Below, in pieces: positions 35,423-43,575 of a DNA stretch of 49,087 bases. The DNA is taken from positions 1-49,087 of the forward strand of contig JAOPYK010000097.1 in NCBI GenBank assembly GCA_025964695.1. The letters are read 5' to 3'. Within the stretch, counting starts at the first letter, position 1. Each line of letters begins with the position of its first letter. Source of the stretch: Streptosporangiaceae bacterium. Lineage in GTDB: Bacteria; Actinomycetota; Actinomycetes; Streptosporangiales; Streptosporangiaceae. The position numbers were made by a program, and so were the translations under genes. The notes beneath the pieces were generated by a model. It was not told the DNA's origin. It made no database searches and saw only the letters and a list, made by a program, of their open reading frames with translations.

Positions 35423-36277
35423 TCAGCGGCTGCGGGCGACCAGGACCGGGCAGGCGGCACGATGCAGCACGGCGTGCGTGACCGAGCCCAGCGGGATGGC
35501 CAGGGGTCCATCATGGTCGCGCCCCCCCACCACGAGCAACTCGGCCTGCGACGATGCCCGCACCAGCGCGTGCTTGGCCCGGTCGCTGACGACCTCGGTC
35601 ACCACCGGGACCTCCGGGTACTTCTCCCGCCATCCGGTGAGCGCCTCGGCGAGGTGGCGCCGCGCCGCCCGCTCGATCTCCTCGACATTGGAGACCAGCG
35701 GCACCATGGCCTCCGGGGTGAACGCGGGCAACCGCCACGCGTAGACCGCACGCAGCCCGATGCCGCGCAGCGCCGCCTCCTCGAACGCCGCCTGGAGCGG
35801 GGCCGCGGCGGGCTGGTCGCCCACGCCGACGACGATCTCCCGAGCCTCGCCGGGCGGGTGGGTCCGGCCGCCCGTCACGACGACCGAGCACGGTGAGTGC
35901 GCCGCGACCTGCACGGCGACCGACCCGAGGAGCAGCCCCAAGAAGCCGCCGTGGCCACGGGTCCCCACGACCACGAGATCGGCGTGCTCGGCCCGCTCGA
36001 CGAGGGCGGCCGCGGGGCTCTCCAGGACGAGTTCGCTCGTCACCTCGACACCGGGCGCCATCTCGGCCGCGCGCCGCTCGGCATCGGCGAGGAGCCGTTG
36101 CGCGCTCTCCCAGGCGTCGGTACGGCGTGGATCCAGCGGGACGCCCAGCAGAGGCCACGGGAGCGCGTGCAGCAGGCGCACCTGGGTGTGGCGGAGTACG
36201 GCCTCTACGACGGCCCAGTCCAGGGCGCATCTGCTCTGCGCGGAGCCATCGATCCCGACCAGGATCGCACGCTTCAT
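35423..36277 (-). CDS. Tandem universal stress protein (UspA family)
   Basis: A 284-residue protein with two Usp domains. Domain 1 (about 1-145) has the ATP-binding pattern G-x2-G-x9-GS (GTRGHGGFLGLLLGS). Domain 2 (about 150-284) has a degenerate version (GGRDHDGPLAIPLGS) in which one Gly is Asp. Tandem Usp proteins are typical hypoxia/dormancy genes in actinobacteria. The divergent Acg-like nitroreductase and box-like palindromes in the shared promoter region support that. ATG 36277 is preceded by GGAGGTCAG. Confidence 0.92.
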   Translation of the reverse strand: MKRAILVGIDGSAQSRCALDWAVVEAVLRHTQVRLLHALPWPLLGVPLDPRRTDAWESAQRLLADAERRAAEMAPGVEVTSELVLESPAAALVERAEHADLVVVGTRGHGGFLGLLLGSVAVQVAAHSPCSVVVTGGRTHPPGEAREIVVGVGDQPAAAPLQAAFEEAALRGIGLRAVYAWRLPAFTPEAMVPLVSNVEEIERAARRHLAEALTGWREKYPEVPVVTEVVSDRAKHALVRASSQAELLVVGGRDHDGPLAIPLGSVTHAVLHRAACPVLVARSR

Positions 36278-36373
36278 GGCTGACCTCCGGGTATCGGCCC
36301 GCTGGCACTCTTCTCGCCTTCCATCCTCATCCGGCCGTTCGCCGCAGCGCATGGGCGTTCGTCCCCGGATCCC

Positions 36374-36452
36374 AGGACCAATGTCGCCCAGCCACCCAGG
36401 ATCACCGCTGGTCCTGGGCCTGTCGTCCCCTGCGGGAATGGACTTTCGGCCC
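36374..36452. promoter_or_regulatory. Three DosR-like palindromic boxes
   Basis: Within the 232-bp divergent gap, three segments fit the dormancy-regulator plan of two 5-bp halves with a 4-bp centre (GGGAC-N4-GTCCC): AGGAC-CAAT-GTCGC (36374-36387), GGGCC-TGTC-GTCCC (36416-36429) and TGGAC-TTTC-GGCCC (36439-36452). Each has one or more mismatches to the mycobacterial consensus. Confidence 0.4.
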
Positions 36453-36509
36453 TGCCCGGGAGGCGGGCGTCATGGTGGGCTGGGGAGGTCCGGAGCCGAG
36501 GGGGCCGAC

Positions 36510-37511
36510 ATGAACCTCGATAGGGCGGGCACCGGCGGCGTGGACGTCACCGGGGCGGCCGGGGAGGTCGCGCGGTACGCGATCGAGGCGGCGGTGTGGG
36601 CCCCGTCGATCCACGACACTCAGCCGTGGTGGTTCGATACGTGCTCTTCGGGGTCGTACGCGGACATGGTGGTGCGGCTGCACGCCGACGCGGAGCGGCG
36701 GTCGCGGGCGGCCGATCCCGAGGGCCGCGAGACCCTCATCAGCTGCGGCGCGGCGCTGTGCACTCTGCGGCTCGCGGTGCTCCGGTGCGGCCGCGATCCC
36801 CAGGTACGGGTGTTGCCGGATCCCGGCAGGCCCGGTCTGCTGGCGGAGGTGCGGCTGGGCGGCCCGGCGCTGGTGACCGCGGAGGTGCGGGAGCTGTACG
36901 GGCAGATCCGCTGCCGGCGTAGCCATCGGGGCCCGTTCCTGGGAGGGCGGCCGGGTGCCTCGGTCTTGTCGCGATTGCTGGCGGAGGCGCGGCGGGAGGG
37001 CGCGGCCCTGCAACTCGCCTCCGAGGGCGTACGGCTGGTGCTGGCGGCGCTGACCAAGGCGGACGAACAGGCGGACGAACAGGCGGACGAACAGGCGGGC
37101 GAACAGGGGCGGCGGCTCGATCCGGGGTCCGTAGGCGAGCCGGCCAGGCGAGCCGGCCCGGCGAGCCGTCGCGGCATGGCGGTGCGGCCGGCCGGCGTCG
37201 AGGTGCGTACGGAACCGTCTTTTCCAGGGCGGGACCTCCCTTGGGCTGATGGCGGGAACCCGGCCGGCGGGATGGGCGTGGTCGCGGTGCTGACCACCGA
37301 CGGTGACCAGCGCCGGGACTGGCTGACGGCTGGTCAGGCTCTCCAGCGGGTGCTGCTGCGTGCCGGCGCGGCGGGGATGGCCGCGGCCTTCCATACCGAG
37401 GCGTTGCAGGTGCCCGAGTTGCGGCAGTTCATCGGTTGCCGGCTCTTCGATGGCGCCCATCCGCAGATCGTGGTGCGCCTGGGCGCCGCCCGTACCGGGC
37501 TCGGCCCATGA
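36510..37511 (+). CDS. Acg-like FMN nitroreductase-family protein
   Basis: A 333-residue protein resembling the Acg (Rv2032) group of nitroreductase-fold proteins, which bind FMN and may lack ordinary reductase activity. Markers are AVWAPSIHDTQPWWFD near the N-terminus, the central RCRRSHRGPF and the C-terminal RVLLRAGAAGMAAAFHTEAL. In the middle a 12-bp tandem repeat encodes ADEQ-ADEQ-ADEQ-AGEQ and seems to enlarge a loop. ATG 36510 lies after GGAGCCGAGGGGG. It is divergent from a Usp gene, the usual dormancy-regulon partner. Confidence 0.85.
   Translation: MNLDRAGTGGVDVTGAAGEVARYAIEAAVWAPSIHDTQPWWFDTCSSGSYADMVVRLHADAERRSRAADPEGRETLISCGAALCTLRLAVLRCGRDPQVRVLPDPGRPGLLAEVRLGGPALVTAEVRELYGQIRCRRSHRGPFLGGRPGASVLSRLLAEARREGAALQLASEGVRLVLAALTKADEQADEQADEQAGEQGRRLDPGSVGEPARRAGPASRRGMAVRPAGVEVRTEPSFPGRDLPWADGGNPAGGMGVVAVLTTDGDQRRDWLTAGQALQRVLLRAGAAGMAAAFHTEALQVPELRQFIGCRLFDGAHPQIVVRLGAARTGLGP
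37059..37106 (+). repeat. 12-bp coding minisatellite (4 units) in the nitroreductase gene
   Basis: GCGGACGAACAG occurs three times exactly (37059, 37071, 37083) and a fourth time with one change (37095-37106). Each unit adds Ala-Asp-Glu-Gln (last: Ala-Gly-Glu-Gln) without shifting the frame. Confidence 0.9.
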
Positions 37512-37956
37512 TGGACGGCGTGCGTGCCTGCTGGGCGGGATGGTAGCGGCGGATGTAACGCCATGAGCTTTTTTAGCCGAGCAACAGCTCGCGGGAGTCG
37601 GTCAAGGTGTCGGGCGGCTCTACCGCAGGCTCTGGAGAAGCGCCATGAGCCGGACGGTAGCGGCAGGTGAACCCACAGGACCACTCGATATAACCGCCGA
37701 AGCGACTAAAGCCTGTGGGTGGAACTGGCCTTAGGCCAGCCGGCAATCAGCTCAGCTGACAGGTCGCCGCGCGTAGCGACTTCCTGCTTCCCGGGCGCGG
37801 TGGGGGACGGCTGGTGATGCCTCACCGCGATCGGGGCGCCTCGCTTCCCGGACAACACGGTCGGACACGGCTGTAGCCGAGGACCCCCGCCCTGGCCATG
37901 GCGCTGTCACGGAAGTATTGACAAAAGAACATTTTACGTACAGGCTGATTTTTGCA
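37512..37956. other. Hairpin-dense non-coding region
   Basis: No gene is supported here. Structures seen: GGCG/CGCC stem followed by TTTTTT (37548-37574), a terminator candidate for the nitroreductase gene; ACCCACAGG (37671-37679) pairing with CCTGTGGGT (37712-37720) over 32 nt; CTGGCC-TTA-GGCCAG (37725-37739); TCAGCT-C-AGCTGA (37747-37759); GTCGC/GCGAC (37763-37780); GGTGA-TGCC-TCACC (37813-37826). The last 40 bp (from TTGACA at 37918) are AT-rich. Confidence 0.55.
37918..37956 (+). promoter_or_regulatory. AT-rich promoter/operator before the ArsR-family gene
   Basis: TTGACA (37918-37923) is a perfect -35 hexamer. The -10 is ambiguous (TACAGG at 37939-37944 with a 15-bp spacer). A GTACGTAC-like inverted element (TACGTA, 37935-37940) overlaps it and could be the autoregulatory operator. 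Confidence 0.35.
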
Positions 37957-38523
37957 ATGAGAGACGTCCTGTACCTGGAACAGATCGAGCAGGCCGAGAC
38001 CCTGCTCAAGCCGCAACGCATCGAGGTGCTGCGGCAACTGGCTGAGCCCCGCACCTGCACCGAGGTCGGGGCACGGCTCGACCAGACCCCGCAGCGGGTC
38101 TATTACCACATCAAACGCCTGGTGGAGGCAGGGCTGGCGGAGCAGGTGTCCGAGCGCAAGGTGCGCGGGATCCACGAGGGCATCTACCAGGCCAGCGCCC
38201 GCTCGTACTGGCTCTCGCCCCGCCTGGTCGGCCGGATCGGGCTGCGCAAGGCCCAGGACGAGCTGAGCCTGGGCTATCTGCTGGATCTCATGGAAGAGGT
38301 CCAGGCCGACATAGCCGGGCTCGACCGGACCGCGCCGGAACTCCCCTCGGTCGGGTTGTCCGGCGAGATCCGCGTACCCCCGGAACACCGCCAGGAGTTC
38401 CTGGACGATCTGCAGACCCTGCTGCAGGGCCTGTTCACCCGCTACGGCGGCGCCGAAGGGGACGCCTTCAAACTCGCCGTGGCCTGCTACCCCAAGGGAC
38501 TCAAGGGAGAAGACCATGACTGA
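37957..38523 (+). CDS. ArsR-family helix-turn-helix regulator
   Basis: From ATG 37957 the protein has 188 residues. A winged-helix domain occupies about residues 8-85: LLKPQRIEVLRQLAEPRTCT, EVGARLDQTPQRVYYHIKRL and the wing VSERKVRGIHEGIYQASA. The rest is a helical, ligand-binding-like region. No metal-binding CxC is present, so it is not a metal sensor of the classic kind. It overlaps the SRPBCC gene by eight bases, forming an operon. An in-frame TTG at 37918 coincides with the -35 hexamer and is rejected as start. Confidence 0.82.
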   Translation: MRDVLYLEQIEQAETLLKPQRIEVLRQLAEPRTCTEVGARLDQTPQRVYYHIKRLVEAGLAEQVSERKVRGIHEGIYQASARSYWLSPRLVGRIGLRKAQDELSLGYLLDLMEEVQADIAGLDRTAPELPSVGLSGEIRVPPEHRQEFLDDLQTLLQGLFTRYGGAEGDAFKLAVACYPKGLKGEDHD

Positions 38524-39385
38524 ACCGATGACCCGCAGTGCCCGCGTGACCGTGCCGATCAAGGACGTCCATCACGCCCTGACCGACCCTGAGGCGCTGC
38601 GTACCTGGCTGGCCGAACACGCCGAGGTCGACCTGCCGCACCGCTTCGAGTTCTGGGGCCGCTACACCCCCGAGGGCGAGGCGCCCCACCAGCGCCTGCT
38701 GCACGTCGACGACCAGACGTTGCGCTTCTCCTGGCTGCTCGACGGTGAGGACACGACCGTCGAGATCCGCCTGGAGCAGGAGAGCGACGACTCGACCATC
38801 ATCACGCTGTCCCAGACCCACTTCGACTTCCAGGAGGCCATCAGCGGCACCAGCATCCGGGGCGTACTGATGACCTTCTGGGCGCTGGCCATCGCGAACC
38901 TGGTCGACCACCTGGAAGGCCGCGCGCTCACCCCCAGATGCGACTTCACCTCCTCCGAGCTGCGCGGGCAGGTACTCATCGACGCCCCGTCCGGAGAGGT
39001 GTACGACTCGCTGATCGACTCCGACAAGGCCAGCCGGTGGTTCGGCATGCCGATCGAGATCGAGCCCCACGTCGGCGGGCGTTTCGCCATGGGCGGCCTG
39101 GACGCCAACCCCGACCCGGCGAAGATCCTGGACCTGGAACCCGGCCGGAGCTTGTCCATCGACTGGGGAGGTCCCGGTGTCACCACCTGGGAGCTGGAGG
39201 GTTCTGGCGGCAAGACACGGCTCACGCTGGTGCAGAGCGGGTTCGACACGCGGCGGCCGCCCTACGCCGCATGGAGCGGCATGCTCGCCGGCATCGCCGA
39301 ACTGCGCCGTTTCCACGAACTGCCCGATTGGCGCACGATCTGGGTCAGCTTCGACCTCCCCGACACGAGCGCCCTCAGCGGCTGA
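38516..39385 (+). CDS. Tandem SRPBCC (AHSA1-like) domain protein
   Basis: A 289-residue protein made of two START-like domains. Domain 1 (about 1-140) begins RSARVTVPIKDVHHALTDPE; domain 2 (about 145-289) begins QVLIDAPSGEVYDSLIDSDK and continues ASRWFGMPIEIEPHVGGRF, the AHSA1 signature. Such domains bind hydrophobic ligands; ArsR-AHSA1 gene pairs are very common. The gene overlaps the regulator and was followed by a DHFR-like gene, now decayed. Ligand unknown. Confidence 0.85.
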   Translation: MTEPMTRSARVTVPIKDVHHALTDPEALRTWLAEHAEVDLPHRFEFWGRYTPEGEAPHQRLLHVDDQTLRFSWLLDGEDTTVEIRLEQESDDSTIITLSQTHFDFQEAISGTSIRGVLMTFWALAIANLVDHLEGRALTPRCDFTSSELRGQVLIDAPSGEVYDSLIDSDKASRWFGMPIEIEPHVGGRFAMGGLDANPDPAKILDLEPGRSLSIDWGGPGVTTWELEGSGGKTRLTLVQSGFDTRRPPYAAWSGMLAGIAELRRFHELPDWRTIWVSFDLPDTSALSG

Positions 39386-39433
39386 CCGCACCCGCAACCC
39401 CGCAAAGCAGCCGACCGAAATGAGGAGATTTGC

Positions 39434-39582
39434 ATGGGAAAGCGATCGTCTCGACGCAGATGACGGTCGACGGGGTCATGGACTCCTCGGACAAGGGGTT
39501 CATCCGGGAGGGCGAGCATGAGGAGCACAGCCTTGACCAGCTGCTCGCCGCGAACGCTCTACTGCTCGGGCGCGTGAGCTAG
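39434..39582 (+). pseudogene. Truncated, frameshifted RibD-C/DHFR-like gene
   Basis: GAGGAG and ATG 39434 are intact, but the ATG frame gives only MGKRSSRRR before TGA. Shifting frame after MGK yields AIVSTQMTVDGVMDSSDKGF, then IREGEHEEHSLDQLLAANAL and LLGRVS-stop, which matches the first 45-50 residues of dihydrofolate-reductase-family proteins (normally continuing LLGRVTYEGF). The remaining three quarters of the gene is missing, replaced by a tandem repeat. These proteins usually follow ArsR-SRPBCC genes, so the operon has lost its third member. Confidence 0.75.
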
Positions 39583-39629
39583 CCGCGCGGCCAGTAAGCG
39601 CACGGCCGGTAAGCCGCACGGCCGGTAAG
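39583..39629. repeat. Three tandem 15-16 bp repeats at the truncation point
   Basis: Units CCGCGCGGCCAGTAAG (39583-39598), CGCACGGCCGGTAAG (39599-39613) and CCGCACGGCCGGTAAG (39614-39629) start directly after the stop codon of the truncated DHFR-like gene. Confidence 0.8.
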
Positions 39630-39687
39630 ACCCAGGGCAGACTGGCGGTTCGGGACGGGCGGCCGGGCGACCCCGGCGGGCCGGTCG

Positions 39688-40887
39688 TCACACGTGGATG
39701 CCGATCTCCCGGGCCAGCCGGGCGAGGGGCACACTGGGCGCGGTGCCACGTGGTTGGCTGCGTACCAGTTCCGTGATGAGCGTCTGGGTGAGGGGCCGGC
39801 CGCGGACCTCCTCCTGGGCCAGTGAGTCGGCATAGAGCACCAGCGTGACGGCCTCATCGCGTCTGCCCCACTGGCCGAAGCCACGGGCCACGTCGAGGAG
39901 GTGGTTGGCCCGGCGCTCACGCGGCAGGCAGGAGAGCTGCTCGTCGCTGAGCCGCTCGGCGTGCTCGACGACCCGGCCGCCCTCTTGCAGTTCCGCCAGG
40001 GCCGAGACCCGGTGCACGCCGACGTTGGTCGGGCCGAAGGCGCTCCAGTGCTCGTTGCGGTCGCCGCCCAGCAGCCGGGCCGCGGTGGCCGCTTCGGCGT
40101 TGAGGTCACGCGACAGCCCCGCGTCTCCCAGTCGGGCGGCGGCGATGGAACCCTTGAGGAACAGCATGCCGTAGGCGGACAGGTAGGCCGGGGAGGCGCT
40201 GCCGATCCCGGGTTCGAGGCGGGCGGTGGCCGTGCGCACGAGGGCGATCGCACGCCGGTGGCCGTCGGTCTCGGAGCCCGACATCATGGCGTGCACCAGC
40301 CGGCGGGTCGTGGCCCCGATGAGCGTCAGGTCCGCGGTCCACTCGGCCACCGTGATGCCACGGTCGGCGGCGATCCAGCCCAGCTCCATCCGGCCGAACT
40401 TGAACGAGACCTCGGCCGCCAGCCAGTACGTCTGGACCAGCAACTCGGCCGCCACCCGCTGAGGGTCGCCGTCGAGTGCCCGGTACGCCTGCTGCAGGCT
40501 CACCAGGACGTCGGGCAGCAGGCGTGTGACGATCTGGTAGTTCGAGGCCTGGAACGACAGCCAGCCATAGTCCACGTCCCGGCGCAGGCGCACGAGGTCC
40601 CGCTCGCCGTTGCCCGGATCACCGCAGAGCCCGTCGTAGCGCTGGAGCGCGGCGCGTAGCTCGGAGATCTCCACCTCGTCCGCGCAGAGTTCGGACCGGC
40701 GTGCCTCGTCCAGCTCGATCAGGCTGTGCAGCGGCACGCCCAGGACGCTCGCGATCTGGTCGAGGACCGAGAGCCGGTCGAGCTGGCGGTCCCCGCTCTT
40801 GACCTTGTCGACCCAGCTCACGGACCTGCCCATGCGGTCGGCGAAGATCCGGCGGGTCAGTCCTCGCCGCCGCATCCAGTACTCCAC
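39688..40887 (-). CDS. XRE-family regulator with TPR-like C-terminal domain
   Basis: A 399-residue protein. The N-terminal HTH_XRE covers about residues 5-60 (RRRGLTRRIFADRMGRSVSW, VDKVKSGDRQLDRLSVLDQI). The remaining 300 residues form helical, TPR-like repeats, as in actinomycete signalling regulators. The first usable in-frame start is GTG 40887 (VEYWMRRRGL). The codons just upstream read RREIAAR, which looks like conserved continuation but has no start codon before it, so the true start is uncertain. It is divergent from the ATP-binding protein gene. Confidence 0.85.
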   Translation of the reverse strand: MEYWMRRRGLTRRIFADRMGRSVSWVDKVKSGDRQLDRLSVLDQIASVLGVPLHSLIELDEARRSELCADEVEISELRAALQRYDGLCGDPGNGERDLVRLRRDVDYGWLSFQASNYQIVTRLLPDVLVSLQQAYRALDGDPQRVAAELLVQTYWLAAEVSFKFGRMELGWIAADRGITVAEWTADLTLIGATTRRLVHAMMSGSETDGHRRAIALVRTATARLEPGIGSASPAYLSAYGMLFLKGSIAAARLGDAGLSRDLNAEAATAARLLGGDRNEHWSAFGPTNVGVHRVSALAELQEGGRVVEHAERLSDEQLSCLPRERRANHLLDVARGFGQWGRRDEAVTLVLYADSLAQEEVRGRPLTQTLITELVRSQPRGTAPSVPLARLAREIGIHV

Positions 40888-41256
40888 CCGTGCGGCGATC
40901 TCACGGCGTCGGGAGGCTGCGTCGGGGGCGTCGACCGTACGATCACATCCCGGATCACGGGGCGGCAGGGCTAGACAAACTGTACTGCTCCTGCCGCTTC
41001 CCGGCCCTAACGTTGCCTCTGGTTGTTGACCTCAGAGCGAACGCTCCAACGTGACCTCCCTGTCGACCTGGAGGGCGCTCGCCCGACCGGAGACCCCGAT
41101 CTGGCGAGACGGCTCCGCAGGGAGGGCCGCCCGCCGGCCGGGCCCATCGACAGGAGAGGTACGGTGCGCGAGGGCCCTGTTCCGCGCCCGCTTCCGCCCG
41201 TACGGCGAGAAGAGCGGGTCGAGGTGCCGGGCCTGACTCCTTTCGGGGAGCCGATC
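40888..41256. other. Divergent intergenic region, no supported gene
   Basis: The 369-bp gap between the XRE regulator and the ATPase has an AT-richer centre (about 40970-41045) with TTGACC (41027-41032) as a possible -35 for the plus-strand gene. Open frames extending the ATPase gene 5' through this gap are Arg/Pro-rich and unconvincing. Confidence 0.35.
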
Positions 41257-41685
41257 ATGACGCAGGAGTGGTCCTCGTCGACCGTGCTGGAGCTGGGAGC
41301 CCTGCCCACCGCCACCCCGTGTGCACGGCTGCACGCCAAGGTCATGCTGATGGAGTGGGGCCTGGGCGCGCTGATCGAGTCGGCGGAACTGCTGGTCTCC
41401 GAACTGATGACGAACGCCGTGAACGCCGCCGCCCTGGTGCTCGGGCCGGTCCGTCCACCCGTCCGCCTGCGCCTGTCCACCGACCGCGTGCAGGTGCTGA
41501 TCGAGGTATGGGATCCGAGTGACCGGCCGCCGGCACCCACCGAGGTAGAGCCGACCGCCGAAAGCGGCCGGGGGCTGTTCCTGATCGGCGCGCTGAGCGC
41601 CAGATGGGACTGGTATCTGACGCCGCGGTGGGGAGGGAAGGTCGTGTGGTGCGAGGTGGGCGGCGGGGCGGTCAACTCTGCTTGA
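41257..41685 (+). CDS. RsbW/SpoIIAB-like ATP-binding protein (HATPase_c_2)
   Basis: A 142-residue GHKL-fold ATPase resembling anti-sigma-factor kinases. The N box is LLVSELMTNAVNAAA, the G1 box IEVWDPSDRPP and the G2 region ESGRGLFLIGALSARW. In actinomycetes such single-domain ATPases are often paired with DUF5753 regulators, exactly as here: the two genes converge and overlap by 14 bp. GGGGAG lies 6 nt before ATG 41257. Partner sigma factor or kinase target unknown. Confidence 0.88.
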   Translation: MTQEWSSSTVLELGALPTATPCARLHAKVMLMEWGLGALIESAELLVSELMTNAVNAAALVLGPVRPPVRLRLSTDRVQVLIEVWDPSDRPPAPTEVEPTAESGRGLFLIGALSARWDWYLTPRWGGKVVWCEVGGGAVNSA

Positions 41686-42577
41686 GGATCGCGCCGAGGA
41701 TCTCCGCCGTGCTGGAGGCCGGCTCGGCCTCGACGCACAGCCGGTCCATGACCTCCATGTACGAGGTCGTCTCGTCGCGTTTCTCGAGATAGATGGCGCT
41801 GGTCAGCTGCTCGAGGTAGACCACGTCCGGGAGCTCCTGGTCGGGGAACCGCAGGATCGTGAAGGGTCCGCCCGCCGCGGAGTGGCCGCCCGCGCGCAAA
41901 GGAACGATCTGCAGGGTGACGTTGGGCAGCCCCGAGATCTCGATCAGGCGCTGGAGCTGGTGACGCATCGCCGGCCGCCCGCCGAGGGGCCGCAACAGGG
42001 CGGCCTCGTCCACGACCGCCCACAGCCGGGGCGCGTCGGGCTTGGTGAGGAGATGCTGGCGCTGCATCCGCAGGTCGACCCTGCGCTCGATCTCGGTGTC
42101 GGGCGCGTTGGTGTGGCCGAGCAGGATCACCGCGCGGGCGTAGTCCTCGGTCTGGAACAGGCCCGGTACGAACTGCACCTCGTAGGTGCGGATGATCGAG
42201 GTGGCCTCCTCCAGGCCGATGTAGACCTCGAACCAGCTGGGCAGAAGATCGCTGTAGTTGTGCCACCAGCCGGGGGTGTTGGCCTGCAGGGCCAGAGCCA
42301 GCAGGGCCTCACGGTCGTCCTCGTCGCTGACGCCGTACAGCGCGAGGAGATCGGCCACATCCCGTTTCTTGAAGCCGGTCCGTCCCAGCTCGAGGCGACT
42401 GATCTTGGAACCGGACGACCGGATCGAGGCCCCGGCCTCGTCACGGCTGATGCCCGCGGCGATACGGAGCCGGCGCAGCTGGGCGCCCAGCAGCATCCGC
42501 AGCACGGTAGGTCCGCCGTGGCGTAGGTCGAGTACGGAGCCGTCGACCGGGTCCGTCGACGCCGAAGCTGCCGTCAT
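41672..42577 (-). CDS. DUF5753/Scr1-family helix-turn-helix regulator
   Basis: A 301-residue regulator. The XRE-type HTH is at about residues 30-85 (LRRLRIAAGISRDEAGASIR, SSGSKISRLELGRTGFKKRD). The DUF5753 effector domain follows (RTYEVQFVPGLFQTEDYARA, VPLRAGGHSAAGGPFTILRF, VVYLEQLTSAIYLEK). Members pair with small ATPases or short DUF397 proteins in developmental control of actinomycetes. ATG 42577 is preceded by GGGAGC. It converges on and overlaps the ATPase gene. Confidence 0.9.
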   Translation of the reverse strand: MTAASASTDPVDGSVLDLRHGGPTVLRMLLGAQLRRLRIAAGISRDEAGASIRSSGSKISRLELGRTGFKKRDVADLLALYGVSDEDDREALLALALQANTPGWWHNYSDLLPSWFEVYIGLEEATSIIRTYEVQFVPGLFQTEDYARAVILLGHTNAPDTEIERRVDLRMQRQHLLTKPDAPRLWAVVDEAALLRPLGGRPAMRHQLQRLIEISGLPNVTLQIVPLRAGGHSAAGGPFTILRFPDQELPDVVYLEQLTSAIYLEKRDETTSYMEVMDRLCVEAEPASSTAEILGAILKQS

Positions 42578-42749
42578 GCGTGCTCCCAAGGAAACCGAGA
42601 TCGGCCCGGCTGACCAGGCACAAAGCCCAGTGTTGCATTCCGAGTCCGCCGTTGGCCACTCACTCTGCGGGTCAGGAAGCCGCACATTTCCGGTAAGGGC
42701 GGTCGGATCGTTGGAACGGTCCGCTCGTGGCCGTGCCCGGAAAGGGGGC

Positions 42750-43514
42750 CTAACCTGCCAGGAAATCCACGATCGACGCGGCGAAACGGGGCTCCGGCAC
42801 CGCGGTGAGATGGTCGCCGGAAACTAGGGTGAGCCGGGCACCGGGGATGGCGGCGGCGAGCACCTCGGGTCGCGCGGCGAGCGGGTCGGCGTCCCCCGCG
42901 AGCACCAGGGTGGGGGCGGTGATGCGGGCGAGGGGGATGTCCAGTGGCCGGACCGCCGAGGCGTGCGCGACCAGTGCCGCGCGGTCGGCCCCGGTCGCGT
43001 CGGCCAGCGCGCGGAACCCCGCGGCGCCGGGATCATCGATGCCTGCAGGGTCGTCCGCGGCGAGCGCGGCGATGACCGCCTCGAGTGGCAGCGCCCGCGT
43101 GTCCACGCCCCCGACCTCGACGATCCCGGCTCCGACACCGCCCACGACGAGCCGCGCGACCCGCGGGTCCCGTGACGCGGCGACCAGTGAGACGACCGCG
43201 CCCATCGAGTAACCCACCAGGTGGACCTGCTCGGCGCCGAGGGCGTCGAAGAGCAGGGCCAGATCCCTGGCCATGGTCTCCTCCCCGTACCGCCCCGGGT
43301 CGTGGGGCTTGCCGGAGGCGCCGTGGCCGCGGGCGTCCAGCCCGACGACGGTCCGGCCGGCCGCGCGCAGGGCCTCCACGACGCCGGTGAGCACCCAATT
43401 GACCTGGGCGTCGACGACGAACCCGTGGTGCAGGACCACGGGTGGGAGGGTGGAGTCGCCGGCCCACTCCCGGTAGGCGATGGCCGTGCCGTCGAAGGAG
43501 GTCAGGCGCTTCAA
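42750..43514 (-). CDS. Alpha/beta hydrolase
   Basis: A 254-residue alpha/beta-fold hydrolase. The nucleophile elbow is GYSMG with S103; the acid is probably Asp in LAGDADPLAARPE and the base His in SGDHLTAV; the oxyanion region is VVLHHGF. The start is TTG 43514, with GGGAG 9 nt upstream. It is the last gene of the oxygenase operon and could hydrolyse an ester or ring-cleavage product. Between it and the reductase gene lie eight hexamer repeats. Confidence 0.85.
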   Translation of the reverse strand: MKRLTSFDGTAIAYREWAGDSTLPPVVLHHGFVVDAQVNWVLTGVVEALRAAGRTVVGLDARGHGASGKPHDPGRYGEETMARDLALLFDALGAEQVHLVGYSMGAVVSLVAASRDPRVARLVVGGVGAGIVEVGGVDTRALPLEAVIAALAADDPAGIDDPGAAGFRALADATGADRAALVAHASAVRPLDIPLARITAPTLVLAGDADPLAARPEVLAAAIPGARLTLVSGDHLTAVPEPRFAASIVDFLAG

Positions 43515-43527
43515 TCGGTCAGCTCCC

Positions 43528-43575
43528 TTGAACTTGAACTTGAGCCTGAGCTTGAGCTTGAGCTTGAGCTTGAGC
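43528..43575. repeat. Hexanucleotide microsatellite, 8 units of TTGARC
   Basis: On the plus strand the units are TTGAAC (two), TTGAGC, CTGAGC and TTGAGC (four). The array runs from the stop codon of the reductase gene to the ribosome binding site of the hydrolase gene. Confidence 0.9.

Noticed and set aside
37918-37956. TTG 37918 as start of the ArsR-family protein
   Set aside because: It coincides with a TTGACA -35 hexamer and the added residues are not typical of the family.
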